Counted from the stretch's first letter, positions 8,201-16,565 are shown. The stretch is DNA of 46,075 nt from CAZSAT01 sp964604675 (GCA_964604675.1 CAZSAT010000052.1:1-46075); one strand, 5' to 3'. Program-made: numbers and translations. The notes: generated from the sequence alone by a model not told the origin.

Positions 8201-9920
8201 CCCGCACCAACGCACCGCCCTCGGGGCGGTTGCCCAGGGCCAACACGCCGCCCAGCTGCACGACCAGGGCATAGACCGTGTGCAAGCCCACGCCCCAGCT
8301 GTCGCCGCCGGACGATCGGGCCGCGAGGCGACGTCCGTAGACGAGCCCGTCGGCGGCGGTGAGATCGGGAAATCCGGGGCCCTGATCGAGCACCTCGAGC
8401 GTGAGATCACGCGTCGACACCCGGACCGAGACCACGACGCGCCCGCCCGGTGGGCCGTACTTCAGGGCGTTGGACAGAAGGTTGTCGATCACGCGCCCCG
8501 CCTCTTCCCGTACCGAGGCCTCCGCGCCCGAGACCTCCAACAGCACCCTCTGATCCCGCCGATCCGCGAGGGCCTCGAAGGAGTCGACGCTGCGCTGGGC
8601 CAGCACGCGAGCGGAGACGCCGGGTGCAGCCGGCACGCGGGTGTTCGCGGTGGCCTGATCGAGCAGCCTGGCCATGCGGAGTCCCGCGGCCTGGAGCTGA
8701 TCGCGCCTGCGCTCGACGACCGCCGGGTCCCGGGCGTCGAGCAGCTCGGCGGCCGCGAAGATGGCGGTGAGCGGACCCCGGAGATCGTGGCTCAGCGCCG
8801 TGAGGGTGCGGGCGTGGGCGTCCTTCGCGGCGAAGAGCGCGCGCTCGGCCGCGTCGCGCTCGCTGCGGGCGCTTCGAAGCGCCTCGGTCTCCAGCTGCAG
8901 CCGGGCGAGCTCGAGGCGGAGCGCCTCGTGCTCCAGGCGCAACGTGGCGCCGTCGCTCCGGAGCCGCTGCTCCATCGTGCGCGCCTCACGCAGGTGATGC
9001 ACCGCCTCCACCAGCTGGTCGAGCCCTTCGTGCACCTTGGCCGCGCTCTCGTGGAGCAGCACAGCGTCCTGGTGGGCACCGACGTCGCGCGCCAGGGCGA
9101 GCGCTTCCCCGTGCTGCGCGACGGCCGCGACGAGGAGCTCGCGGTCCTCCGCCAGCAGCGCGCCGAGCGCCAGGGCGCGTACCGCGCTGCTGCGAAGGTC
9201 GATCGAGGCGGGCTCGTCCACCAGCACCGTCAAGGCCTGAGCGGCCGCCTCCCTCGGCCGACCGGCGCGGGCGAGCGCCCAAGCGCGGATGGCGTCGCCC
9301 CAGGGCGCGAGATCGTCGCGTGTGCAGGCAGGCAGGATGGCGACGGCCCGGTCCAGGGCTCCAAGGGCGTCGTCGGCGCGCTCGACCTGCTGGTAGCAGC
9401 TGGCGGCGTTGATGAGCAGCGCCACCCGGCGGTCCGGCTCCAGGGCGTCTTGCTCCCGGAGGAGGTCGTCGAACTGCTCGGCGGCTTCAGGGAGCCGGCC
9501 CTTGGCCCGAAGCACCGACGCGCGGTTCATCCGCATCTTGATGACCTGCTCGGCGACGGCGCCGGGCACGTTCTCGGCGGCCTGGAACCAGTGGAGCGCC
9601 TCGTCCAGCTGCCCCACGCTGTAGTACACCTCGCCGATCGCCGCGCGCGCGGCGAACACGGCCCCCAGGTCGCCGCAGCGCTCCGCGAGCTCGATCGCAC
9701 GCAGCGCCCCTCCGAAGGCCTCCCGCAGCCGTCCCGCCTGCTTCAGCAGCAGGGCGAGGCGCGCCTGGGTCAGGGCCTCGGCCGCCAGCCGAGCGTCGTC
9801 CTCGGGCAAGGCGGCGAGCTGGTCCATCAGCGCGCGCAGCCGGGCCTCGATCTGCGAGGGGTCGGGATCGGAGCGGACGGACAGAGCCTCCAGCTCCTCC
9901 CGAAGGGACGCGAGCGACAC
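8172..9920 (-). CDS. Cytoplasmic TPR-containing sensor histidine kinase
   Basis: A 582-residue histidine kinase without transmembrane segments. Residues 1-310 are helical TPR-like repeats and should be the sensor. A coiled coil rich in Leu/Arg/Glu (about 315-370) leads into the H box ALSHDLRGPLTAI (His378). The N box is VIDNLLSNALKYG, the G1 box DQGPGF and the G2 box GDSWGVGLHTVY. No response regulator is adjacent, so it is an orphan. Two GTG codons compete. The one at 9926 directly abuts TAGGTT; the one at 9920 lies exactly six bases from it, matching the leaderless geometry of this genome, and is chosen. Divergent from the OPT transporter with about 46 bp between starts. Confidence 0.88.
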   Translation of the reverse strand: MSLASLREELEALSVRSDPDPSQIEARLRALMDQLAALPEDDARLAAEALTQARLALLLKQAGRLREAFGGALRAIELAERCGDLGAVFAARAAIGEVYYSVGQLDEALHWFQAAENVPGAVAEQVIKMRMNRASVLRAKGRLPEAAEQFDDLLREQDALEPDRRVALLINAASCYQQVERADDALGALDRAVAILPACTRDDLAPWGDAIRAWALARAGRPREAAAQALTVLVDEPASIDLRSSAVRALALGALLAEDRELLVAAVAQHGEALALARDVGAHQDAVLLHESAAKVHEGLDQLVEAVHHLREARTMEQRLRSDGATLRLEHEALRLELARLQLETEALRSARSERDAAERALFAAKDAHARTLTALSHDLRGPLTAIFAAAELLDARDPAVVERRRDQLQAAGLRMARLLDQATANTRVPAAPGVSARVLAQRSVDSFEALADRRDQRVLLEVSGAEASVREEAGRVIDNLLSNALKYGPPGGRVVVSVRVSTRDLTLEVLDQGPGFPDLTAADGLVYGRRLAARSSGGDSWGVGLHTVYALVVQLGGVLALGNRPEGGALVRVTLPVAPTP

Positions 9921-9926
9921 GGGCAC

Positions 9927-9932
9927 AACCTA
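9927..9932 (-). promoter_or_regulatory. Leaderless-type -10 element (TAGGTT) for the histidine kinase
   Basis: Read on the minus strand, TAGGTT is followed by GTGCCC and then the GTG at 9920. The six-base gap favours the second GTG as the true start. It faces TAGCTT at 9955-9960 on the other strand, so the divergent promoters are very compact. Confidence 0.5.
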
Positions 9933-9954
9933 CAGGATGCGCACGCCGACGAGG

Positions 9955-9960
9955 TAGCTT
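9955..9960 (+). promoter_or_regulatory. Leaderless-type -10 element (TAGCTT) for the OPT transporter
   Basis: TAGCTT, six bases (CACGCC), then ATG at 9967. No Shine-Dalgarno sequence is present between them. Confidence 0.55.
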
Positions 9961-9966
9961 CACGCC

Positions 9967-11904
9967 ATGGCAGGTTCTCCCCACGATCTGAAGATGACCC
10001 TCCCCGCCTCGGCCTACACCGAGCTGCCCGAAGGGACCGCGTACACCCCCGTCGTACCCGACGGCCACGAGATGCCGGAGCTCACGGTCAAGGCGCTCGT
10101 GATCGGCGCGCTCGTCGGGGTGGTGTTCGGCGCGGCCAACGCCTACCTCGGGCTGAAGGTCGGGCTCACCGTCTCGGCCTCGATCCCGGCGGCGGTGATC
10201 GGCGTGGCGATCTTCCGGGTGTTCAAGACCGGCAGCCTGCTCGAGACCAACATCGTGCAGACCGTGGGGTCGGCTGGCGAGTCGCTGGCAGCGGGCGTGA
10301 TCTTCACCTTGCCGGTGCTCTTCTTGTGGGGGCACACGCCCGGCTTCTGGCCCATCTTTCCGCTCGCACTCATCGGCGGGCTCCTGGGCGTGCTCTTCAT
10401 GATCCCGCTTCGCGAGTTCTTGATCGTGAGAGAGCACGGCAAGCTCACCTACCCGGAGGGCACCGCGTGCGCCGAGGTGCAGGTGGCCAGCCAGGCCGGC
10501 GGCTCGCAGGCCCGCCTGCTGTTCGGGGGCATGGGCGTGGGCGCGCTCTACACAGCCGTCGAGAAGTTCGCTCATCTCTGGCCGGCGGAGCCGGACGTCG
10601 TCGTAGACCAGAAGGGCTTCCGCACCAGCTTCGGTGCCGACGTCACCCCGGAGCTCCTGGGTGTCGGCTTCATCATCGGCCCCCGCGTGGCCGCGGTGAT
10701 GCTCGCAGGGGGCGCGGTGGGCTGGTTGGTGCTCATCCCGCTCATCTACCTGTTCGGCGCCCACACCGCGGCGCCCGTCGCACCGGAGACGTCCGCCCTG
10801 ATCCCCGACATGGACAGCTGGTCGATCTGGAGTCGGTACCTGCGCTACGTGGGTGCCGGCGCCGTGGCCTTCGGGGGGCTGTTCACGCTGTTGAAGTCCA
10901 CGCCCACCCTGGTGAAGAGCTTCCAGCTCGCCCTGGGCGCCCTCGCGGAGAGGACCACCGCCGCGGCACCTCGCACGCGACGCGACCTGCCGCTCACGGT
11001 GGTGGGCGCGGGGCTCGCTGGCCTGGCCCTGTGCGCGTCCTTCCTGCCGCTGATGGCGAACGGCGGAGGCGCCATCGGCGTGCTCGCAGGCCTGGCCGTC
11101 GTGATCTTCGCGTTCTTCTTCGTGACCGTCAGCTCACGCATCGTGGGCCTCATCGGAAGCTCGTCGAACCCGATCTCCGGCATGACCATCGCCACGGTGC
11201 TGGTGTGCGCCCTGCTGTTCGGGAACGCCTACCCCCCCGAGCAGGCCAAGGTCGCCGTGCTCACCATCGGCGCGCTGGTCTGCATCGCAGCCGCCATCGC
11301 CGGTGACACCTCCCAGGACCTGAAGACCGGCTTCCTGGTGGGCGCCACCCCGAGGCGGCAGCAGCTGGGCGAGGTGGTGGGGGTCATCGCTGCGGCCCTC
11401 GCCATGAGCACGGTGCTCTCGCTCTTCTCCGCCGACATCCTCTCGGGTGCCTTCAAGGCTCCCCAGGCCAACCTGATCCTGCTGGTCATCGACGGTGTGC
11501 TCGACGACAACCTGCCCTGGGGACTGGTGCTCGCCGGCGCCTTCATGGCGTTGTGCGTCGAGATCATGGGCTTGCCCACCCTGGCGTTCGCGGTCGGCCT
11601 GTACCTGCCCATCCACCTCGGTGTGCCCATCATGCTCGGGGGCCTGCTCCGGCTGGCCGTGGAGCTGCGCAAGCAACCATCGGACCGCGAGCACCGCCGC
11701 GAGATCGGTGTGCTCTACGCCTCCGGCCTGATCGCGGGCGCTGCGCTGGTCGGTGTGCTCGCTGCCACCCTGGCCTTCTTCGAGGTGCAGGTGCCCGGCA
11801 GCCCGGCGAGCCCGGAGGCCTGGGCGAGCGCCACCGTGGCCTTTGGCCTGCTGGCCGCCACCCTCGGCTATGTCGCGCTCGGAAAGCCCGGCGCGAAGGC
11901 CTGA
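9967..11904 (+). CDS. OPT family oligopeptide (or metal-chelate) transporter
   Basis: A 645-residue polytopic inner-membrane transporter of the oligopeptide transporter superfamily, with about 14-16 hydrophobic segments. Diagnostic features: ELTVKALVIGALVGVVFGAANAYLGLKVGLTVSASIP split over the first two helices, NIVQTVGSAGESLAAGVIF, KLTYPEGTACAEV and, in the second half, SNPISGMTIATVLV and IAGDTSQDLKTGFLVGATPRRQQ. The two halves show the internal repeat typical of the family. Bacterial members of this branch are thought to import peptides or related compounds by proton symport; the substrate here cannot be told. It is monocistronic, and starts from a leaderless-type promoter divergent from the histidine kinase. 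Confidence 0.93.
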   Translation: MAGSPHDLKMTLPASAYTELPEGTAYTPVVPDGHEMPELTVKALVIGALVGVVFGAANAYLGLKVGLTVSASIPAAVIGVAIFRVFKTGSLLETNIVQTVGSAGESLAAGVIFTLPVLFLWGHTPGFWPIFPLALIGGLLGVLFMIPLREFLIVREHGKLTYPEGTACAEVQVASQAGGSQARLLFGGMGVGALYTAVEKFAHLWPAEPDVVVDQKGFRTSFGADVTPELLGVGFIIGPRVAAVMLAGGAVGWLVLIPLIYLFGAHTAAPVAPETSALIPDMDSWSIWSRYLRYVGAGAVAFGGLFTLLKSTPTLVKSFQLALGALAERTTAAAPRTRRDLPLTVVGAGLAGLALCASFLPLMANGGGAIGVLAGLAVVIFAFFFVTVSSRIVGLIGSSSNPISGMTIATVLVCALLFGNAYPPEQAKVAVLTIGALVCIAAAIAGDTSQDLKTGFLVGATPRRQQLGEVVGVIAAALAMSTVLSLFSADILSGAFKAPQANLILLVIDGVLDDNLPWGLVLAGAFMALCVEIMGLPTLAFAVGLYLPIHLGVPIMLGGLLRLAVELRKQPSDREHRREIGVLYASGLIAGAALVGVLAATLAFFEVQVPGSPASPEAWASATVAFGLLAATLGYVALGKPGAKA

Positions 11905-11982
11905 CCGGGCGCCTCCTGCCGCCCTGCCCGACGCCACCTCGCCGCTTCCTCGCCTCCTGGCCCACCCCTCGCAGACCCCGGC

Positions 11983-11988
11983 TATAGT
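11983..11988 (+). promoter_or_regulatory. -10 box (TATAGT) upstream of the selenoprotein operon
   Basis: TATAGT is a near-consensus -10 hexamer. Transcription would start near 11995 and give a leader of about 12 nt containing GAGG (11997-12000) before the ATG at 12007. This gene therefore has a short leader with a ribosome binding site. Confidence 0.5.
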
Positions 11989-12006
11989 CCGCGGGCGAGG
12001 CGCGAC

Positions 12007-12519
12007 ATGGTCCTGGGCTTGTGGCTGGCATGCACGCCAGCGGGCGAAGACGAGGCGACCTGCGGCCTCGATCCCGAGGTCATCCCGGCCTTCTCCCTCC
12101 TCGACGAGAACCCCAGCTCCCCCTCCTACGGCGAGGAGGTGGCCCGCGACGACCACCTCGGCGACGTCTGGTTCCTCTACTGGGCACACGCCACGTGAGG
12201 ACACTGCCAGTCGCAGGCTGCGACGATGCAGGAGATGGTCGACGAGCAGGGCAGCGCCTGGGACGGCGTGTACCCGGTCATCGTCAACCTCCCGGGCTAC
12301 GAGAGCGGCCTCGCCGACCTCTCGGCCGAGACCGACATCCCCATCCTCCAGGACACCACCGAGGCGGATGCGGGCGAGGCCTACGGGGCCTACAAGTGGT
12401 ACATCTACATCGTCGATCAGGACGGCTACCTGACCGATCTCTGGTACCAGCTGGACCTGGATGGCGACGAGCGCCAGAGGGTCTACGACGCGGTCGACTC
12501 CGTCCTGGAGGGCGCGTGA
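12007..12519 (+). CDS. Thioredoxin-like lipoprotein, predicted selenoprotein (Sec64, U-G-H-C)
   Basis: A 170-residue thioredoxin/peroxiredoxin-fold lipoprotein whose frame runs through an in-frame TGA at 12196-12198, read as selenocysteine. Before the TGA: lipobox LWLAC (Cys9) and the strand VWFLYWAHAT. After it, in the same frame: GHCQSQAATMQEM, PVIVNLPGYES, IPILQDT and YIYIVDQDGYL, a continuous redoxin fold. Sec64 takes the first position of a CxxC-type centre (U-G-H-C, Cys67). A SECIS-like hairpin follows at 12210-12224. It is probably a periplasmic, membrane-anchored thiol oxidoreductase; peroxidase activity is also possible. The start has GAGG six bases upstream. The stop overlaps the next gene as GTGA. 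Conventional gene callers would split this into two fragments. Confidence 0.87.
12196..12224 (+). promoter_or_regulatory. UGA-Sec codon and bacterial SECIS-like hairpin
   Basis: The TGA (12196-12198) is followed by a perfect hairpin: GTCGCA (12210-12215), GGC (12216-12218), TGCGAC (12219-12224). Opening the top A-T pair leaves a five-base loop AGGCT. The first loop G lies 17 nt after the TGA, within the 16-37 nt range usual for bacterial SECIS elements. The loop resembles the GGUCU of formate dehydrogenase SECIS elements but lacks the first U. Confidence 0.72.
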
Positions 12520-14012
12520 TCTGGCTCACCCTCGTCGCCTGCACGGGCGACTCCTTCGACTCCGCCTCGGCCGGCGACTCCCGAGGCGCGGAGACAGGGG
12601 CACCCGCCGACTCCGGCGAGCTCACGCCGGTGGCCTCCTGCGGCACCGTCGAGCCGCTCGCGTGGGGCCAGGACACCTGCGTCGACGCGGCGCCTTGCCG
12701 CCTCTCGGGCGAGCAGGCCTACGAATACCTGGGCTACAGCCTGGCCTCTGGCCACGACGTCGACGGCGACGGCCTGCCCGAGGTGCTCGCTGGGGCCCTG
12801 GGCTACGACGAAGGCGACACCGCCTATGCCGGCCGCGCTGCGCTGGTCTACGGCGCGTCGTGGGCCGCCGGCGAGCCCGCGATCGGCGCTGCGCTGACCG
12901 CTCGCGCCTCACAGGCCTACCTCGGGCACAGCGTGGCGCTCTCTCCCGATGTCAACGGCGACGGCTACGCGGAGCTGCTCGTCGGGTCCTATGGCGCGGC
13001 CGACCCCGATGCCTTCGCCGGCGCCGTGCACCTGGTCCTCGGCGGCCCCAGCCTGCCCGCGACCCTCAGCGCCGACGCCAGCTGGACCGGAGAGTCCGCC
13101 TACGGCCAGCTCGGGTACCGCGTCCTCGCGCCAGGCGATCTCGACGGCGACGGCCTGGCCGAGCTGGCCTTCGCGGGCGAGCTGAAGACCCTCGGAGACG
13201 ACGGCCAGGAGGACTACCGAGCAGGGAGCGTGTACGTGGTCCGGGGGAGCGAGACCCCCGCCGGTGGCAGCGCCGCGGACGCGGACGCGCGCTGGGACGG
13301 AGCCAGCGACGGGGCGGCATCGGGGCTCGGCCTGGCCGCCGCGGACTTCGACGGCGACGGCGACGGCGACCTGGCCGTCTCCGCGCCCTACGGCAGCTCC
13401 AACTACGGGGATGTGTACCTGATCGACGGGGCCGACGCGGTCGCTGGAGGGAGCCTGGCGGACCAGACCGACGTGGGTGCCGACGCCTACTACTCCGGCT
13501 TCGGAGTGTTCCTCGCCGCCGACGACCTCGACGGCGACGGCGCAGCCGAGCTGGTGATCGGTGCGCCGTCCGACGACCGGGCGCTGCCCGATGCGGGAGC
13601 TGTGCACATCTACGCTGGCGGTGCCGACGCGCTCACCGGGGCGCCCGAGCGGGTGGCGGTGCTCACCGGAGCATGGGACGACGCCTGGCTCGGTTCCGGG
13701 CTGGCCACGGGCGGAGACGTCGATGGCGACGGCCTGAACGACCTGCTGGTGGGCGCCATCACCGCATGGACCGGCCTGCGCCCGAAGAACGGGCGGTCAG
13801 CGATCTACAAGGGACGCACGGCATGGACGGACGCGACCCTGGACGACGCCGAGCTGCGCTTTCACGGGGTGGGCAGGAAGGACTACCTCGGCCAAGCCCA
13901 GGCCCTCGCCGACCTCGACGCCGACGGTCGGGCCGACGTGGTGATCGGCAGCGGCTTCCACGACGTGGGCAGCACGGACGTCGGCATGCTGTGGGTGTTC
14001 TTCGGGGGGTGA
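12516..14012 (+). CDS. FG-GAP/VCBS repeat (integrin-alpha-like) lipoprotein
   Basis: A 498-residue exported lipoprotein. Signal VIWLTLVAC (lipobox Cys9), then a linker rich in D, S, A, G, E and T, then seven FG-GAP repeats that should form a seven-bladed beta-propeller. Each repeat has a calcium-loop motif, for example DVDGDGLPEVLAG, DVNGDGYAELLVG, DLDGDGLAELAF, DFDGDGDGDLAV, DLDGDGAAELVIG, DVDGDGLNDLLVG and DLDADGRADVVIG. Probably displayed on the cell surface or in the periplasm, binding proteins or glycans. The GTG start overlaps the TGA stop of the thioredoxin-like selenoprotein (GTGA), so the two lipoproteins are co-translated. It converges with the RluA-type synthase six bases away. Confidence 0.9.
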   Translation: MIWLTLVACTGDSFDSASAGDSRGAETGAPADSGELTPVASCGTVEPLAWGQDTCVDAAPCRLSGEQAYEYLGYSLASGHDVDGDGLPEVLAGALGYDEGDTAYAGRAALVYGASWAAGEPAIGAALTARASQAYLGHSVALSPDVNGDGYAELLVGSYGAADPDAFAGAVHLVLGGPSLPATLSADASWTGESAYGQLGYRVLAPGDLDGDGLAELAFAGELKTLGDDGQEDYRAGSVYVVRGSETPAGGSAADADARWDGASDGAASGLGLAAADFDGDGDGDLAVSAPYGSSNYGDVYLIDGADAVAGGSLADQTDVGADAYYSGFGVFLAADDLDGDGAAELVIGAPSDDRALPDAGAVHIYAGGADALTGAPERVAVLTGAWDDAWLGSGLATGGDVDGDGLNDLLVGAITAWTGLRPKNGRSAIYKGRTAWTDATLDDAELRFHGVGRKDYLGQAQALADLDADGRADVVIGSGFHDVGSTDVGMLWVFFGG

Positions 14013-14017
14013 GCGCT

Positions 14018-14755
14018 CTACGCGGGTGCCGTGTCCAACATCGGCACCGGCTCCAACCCCAGCTCCGGCCTGGCGGCGAGCGCATCCGCCCACCACGGGA
14101 GCTGCCGAAACAGCCGCGCGTGGTCCTTGAACAGCGGGCACACGATGCGTCGCCGCTCACCATCCAGCTCGAGCTCCAGGGACAGGGCGTGCAGCGCCAG
14201 CCGCCGCACTCCGAACTGCTCGCGCCACCAGCGGTTCACCTTGGAGTCCCCGTGCTGGCCGTCGGCCAGGATCGGGTGGTGCAGATCGCGCACGTGGCGG
14301 CGGACCTGGTGGTACCGCCCCGTGCTGGGCCGGATCTCCAGCAGGCTCGAGCGGGGCTCGTGGGCACGTCCGAGCACGCGCACCACGCTCGAGGCCTCCC
14401 GCAGGACGCCCTTGTCGTCCTTCATCGGCCGATCGATCTGCACGGCGTCGTCGTGCTTGCAGAAGCCGCGCACCATGGCCACGTAGGTCTTCTCGCCCGC
14501 GCGCAGGGCGCTGTGCAGTCGACCGGCCACGCCACGCTCGGTGGCGAACAGCAGGCAGCCGCTCGCCGGTCGGTCGAGCCGGTGCACGGGGTCGACGCGC
14601 ACACCGAGCTGATCCCGCACGCGCTGGAGCGCCGCGTACTCCCACTTCTTGTCCTTCCGGTGCACCACGAGCCGGGGCGGCTTGGCAATGACCACCCAGC
14701 CTTCCCCCTGGGCGAGGACCGTGAGCGGCGTCGCACCCTTACGCAAGAGCATCAT
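14018..14755 (-). CDS. RluA/TruC-family RNA pseudouridine synthase
   Basis: A 245-residue enzyme that isomerises uridine to pseudouridine in tRNA or rRNA. Seen: WVVIAKPPRLVVHR near the N terminus, the catalytic motif VHRLDRPASGCLLFA (Asp in HRLD), KTYVAMVRG, and STGRYHQVRRH with the conserved Gln-Arg-Arg stretch. There is no N-terminal S4 domain, and the size fits the TruC (tRNA U65) branch better than RluC or RluD; the exact target is inference. ATG at 14755 (or the adjacent ATG at 14752) lies inside the 3' end of the upstream gene, an overlap of up to 17 bp, so the genes are coupled. A second RluA-type paralogue lies at 41103-41747. Confidence 0.9.
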   Translation of the reverse strand: MMLLRKGATPLTVLAQGEGWVVIAKPPRLVVHRKDKKWEYAALQRVRDQLGVRVDPVHRLDRPASGCLLFATERGVAGRLHSALRAGEKTYVAMVRGFCKHDDAVQIDRPMKDDKGVLREASSVVRVLGRAHEPRSSLLEIRPSTGRYHQVRRHVRDLHHPILADGQHGDSKVNRWWREQFGVRRLALHALSLELELDGERRRIVCPLFKDHARLFRQLPWWADALAARPELGLEPVPMLDTAPA

Positions 14756-15287
14756 CGAGGCGCCGGATCACGCGGTCGTAGGCGACCATGCGGAAGATGC
14801 TGAGGACGCCGATGCCGGCGATGCCCCACCAGATCTGGTCGGGCTGGTAGGTCTCGAACAGGAGCGTCTGAGCCTCGCGGGTGGAGGTGCCGAGAGCCTC
14901 GGCCAGGGTCGGCATCACGTCGGTCTTCTGCAAAGCGTCGACGCTCTCGGGGCTGCGCCCGAGCTCCTCGACCAGGTGCTTCCGGGCCAGGTTCACCTTG
15001 TCGCCGCGCTCCTCGTAGGCGTTGCCCGCGAGGATGGAGCCGGCCACCCAGCCGATGGCGAGCGGCACGTGCGCGTAGCCCATGAACAGGCCCTCCTGGC
15101 CCTTCCGCGCAAGGGTGGCCAGGTGCTCCGGGCCCCCTTCCTCCAGCGCGAGCACCATGTAGATGGCGACCACCGCGCGCACGCCGTAGTAGGCGAGGCG
15201 TTCGAACATCTCCATGAGGTTGACGATCCAGAAGCGGCTGTCGAGGCCAGTGAGCTGCTCGACGAGGGTCTGGCGCTGAGCGACCAT
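14739..15287 (-). pseudogene. Internally deleted POT/PTR2-type MFS transporter remnant
   Basis: A 182-residue reading frame with only three hydrophobic segments. Residues 1-50 match the first helix of proton-dependent oligopeptide transporters (FWIVNLMEMFERLAYYGVR). Residues 60-182 match the last two helices and the tail of the same family (GLFMGYAHVPLAIGWVAG, then IWWGIAGIGVLSIFRM). Roughly ten middle helices, some 300 or more residues, are absent, and the two ends are joined in frame. Loss of transport function is likely; a small scaffold role cannot be excluded. The ATG at 15287 has GGAGA five to six bases upstream, so it may still be translated, perhaps mainly to support the coupled synthase gene downstream. 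Confidence 0.62.
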
Positions 15288-15314
15288 GGGATCTCCGGTG
15301 AGACCCAGCCGCCA

Positions 15315-15320
15315 TAGGAT
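15315..15320 (+). promoter_or_regulatory. Leaderless-type -10 element (TAGGAT)
   Basis: TAGGAT lies five bases before the GTG at 15326 and eleven before a second in-frame GTG at 15332. There is no Shine-Dalgarno sequence. Confidence 0.45.
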
Positions 15321-15325
15321 GAAGC

Positions 15326-15796
15326 GTGCACGTGAGCAAGATCGAGGTCGTCGCTGCGCTACGAGCGGTGCTCTTGGAAGAGCTCGCCGCCGTGGAGCGG
15401 ATCGCCGCGGCAGCACGCGACGAGACGACCTCCGCCGAGACCCGGCAGGAGGGCAAGTACGACACCCGGGCCACCGAGGCCAGCTACCTCGCGCGAGGGC
15501 AAGCGTGGCGCGTCGCCGAGCTGCGCAGGCTCGCTGCCTGGTTCGAGGTGCAGAGCGGCGACCCGCGCGACGTCGTGGGGGTCGGCGCCCTCGTCGCGTT
15601 GGCCGGCGCCCGGCAGGAGCTCGTGTTCGTCGCCCCCGTCGGAGGCCTCTCCGCCACGGTGGGCGGCCGGAAGGTGCGCGTCATCTCGCCCGGCTCGCCG
15701 CTCGGGAAGGCCCTGACTGGCCTGGAGGCCGACGACGGCTTCGAGCTCCAGACGCCGCGCGGCCGGGTGGACTACGAGGTGCTCGCCATCTGGTGA
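15326..15796 (+). CDS. GreA/GreB-like transcription elongation factor family protein
   Basis: A 156-residue protein. Its C-terminal third carries the GreA/GreB C-terminal (FKBP-like) signature SPLGKALTGLEADDGFEL followed by a short basic/aromatic end (YEVLAIW). The N-terminal part (about 5-75) is a helical hairpin, with GKYDTRATEASYLARGQ at its turn. This layout occurs in stand-alone Gre-like proteins that bind the RNA polymerase secondary channel. The usual acidic tip of GreA is not obvious, so it may modulate transcription rather than stimulate cleavage. The GTG at 15326 is preceded by a leaderless-type box; GTG 15332 is the alternative. Convergent with the next gene, one base apart. Confidence 0.8.
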   Translation: MHVSKIEVVAALRAVLLEELAAVERIAAAARDETTSAETRQEGKYDTRATEASYLARGQAWRVAELRRLAAWFEVQSGDPRDVVGVGALVALAGARQELVFVAPVGGLSATVGGRKVRVISPGSPLGKALTGLEADDGFELQTPRGRVDYEVLAIW

Positions 15797-15797
15797 G

Positions 15798-16559
15798 TCA
15801 GCCGAAGAAGAGGCGCACCAGCAAGAACCCGATCCCCGCGCACCAGCCGACCGCGCACACCACCGCGCCCACCATCAACAAGACGACAGGTCGGACGCGC
15901 TTGGTCTCCACGTCGGGACTCACGGGCGGCGGCCGTGGCTGCGTCTTGTCGACGCCGCTCAGGTCGGTCTGGATGACCGGCACCTCGGAGACCTCGTCCG
16001 GGCGCGGGCGCGGGGCCGTCAGCTCGCCCAGCGGGGTCTCGACGGTGGCCGTCACCACCGGCTCGACCCAGGTGCGGACCGTCACCGGCTCGCCGATGCG
16101 GCGCGGACGTGTGGTGCGATCCGGGAGCCCGAGATCCGTGGTCGCCTCGCCGGGCTCGTCGCTCGCCTCCGCGCGGGGACGCTCCTGCGTGGTGCTGTCC
16201 ATCAGCATCCGGCGGATCGTGTCCACCTCGTCCCCAGGATCCGGACGCGCAGGGCTCGCCGTCGCGGTGGCGCCGCCGCCGGGCTCGAGCCCCGCGAGCT
16301 CGGTGGGCACCAGCGAGCTCTCGAAGCCGCCGGGATCGGCGGTGGGGCCGTCGTCCACGTCCTCGTCATCGAGGGGCTTCAAGGCCTTGATGGCGCGCGA
16401 GTAGAGCAGGGTGCCCTGCTCGGCCTCCTCATCGGGTGGCAGCTCGCGGCCCGCGAGCAGACGCATCTTCGCCCGCCCGAACTCCTCCTGCGTGAGGATG
16501 CCGTCCTGGAGCAGCTCCTCCAGCATGCGTAGCTTCGACAGGGTGCGGCGGCGTCCCAC
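15798..16559 (-). CDS. SHOCT-domain protein with C-terminal transmembrane anchor
   Basis: A 253-residue protein of unknown role. The N terminus has a SHOCT-like short helical pair (KLRMLEELLQDGILTQEEF, then AKMRLLAG), a motif often found in oligomerising or membrane-associated proteins. The middle (about 55-215) is low-complexity and rich in Pro, Glu, Asp and Thr, probably disordered. The C terminus is one transmembrane helix (VVLLMVGAVVCAVGWCAG) and a short tail, so it is probably tail-anchored with the SHOCT domain in the cytoplasm. GTG at 16559 lies six bases from TAAGGT, matching the leaderless geometry. Confidence 0.7.
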   Translation of the reverse strand: MGRRRTLSKLRMLEELLQDGILTQEEFGRAKMRLLAGRELPPDEEAEQGTLLYSRAIKALKPLDDEDVDDGPTADPGGFESSLVPTELAGLEPGGGATATASPARPDPGDEVDTIRRMLMDSTTQERPRAEASDEPGEATTDLGLPDRTTRPRRIGEPVTVRTWVEPVVTATVETPLGELTAPRPRPDEVSEVPVIQTDLSGVDKTQPRPPPVSPDVETKRVRPVVLLMVGAVVCAVGWCAGIGFLLVRLFFG

Positions 16560-16565
16560 GGGCCG

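Noticed and set aside
8280..11306. 1008-codon open frame on the plus strand across the histidine kinase and OPT genes
   Set aside because: It crosses the divergent promoter and two well-supported genes; no motifs.
12007..12519. Reading the TGA at 12196-12198 as a pseudogene-making nonsense mutation
   Set aside because: Frame, fold and codon pattern continue intact. The TGA sits at the redox residue, a SECIS-like hairpin follows, and fdhA shows Sec decoding in the same window.
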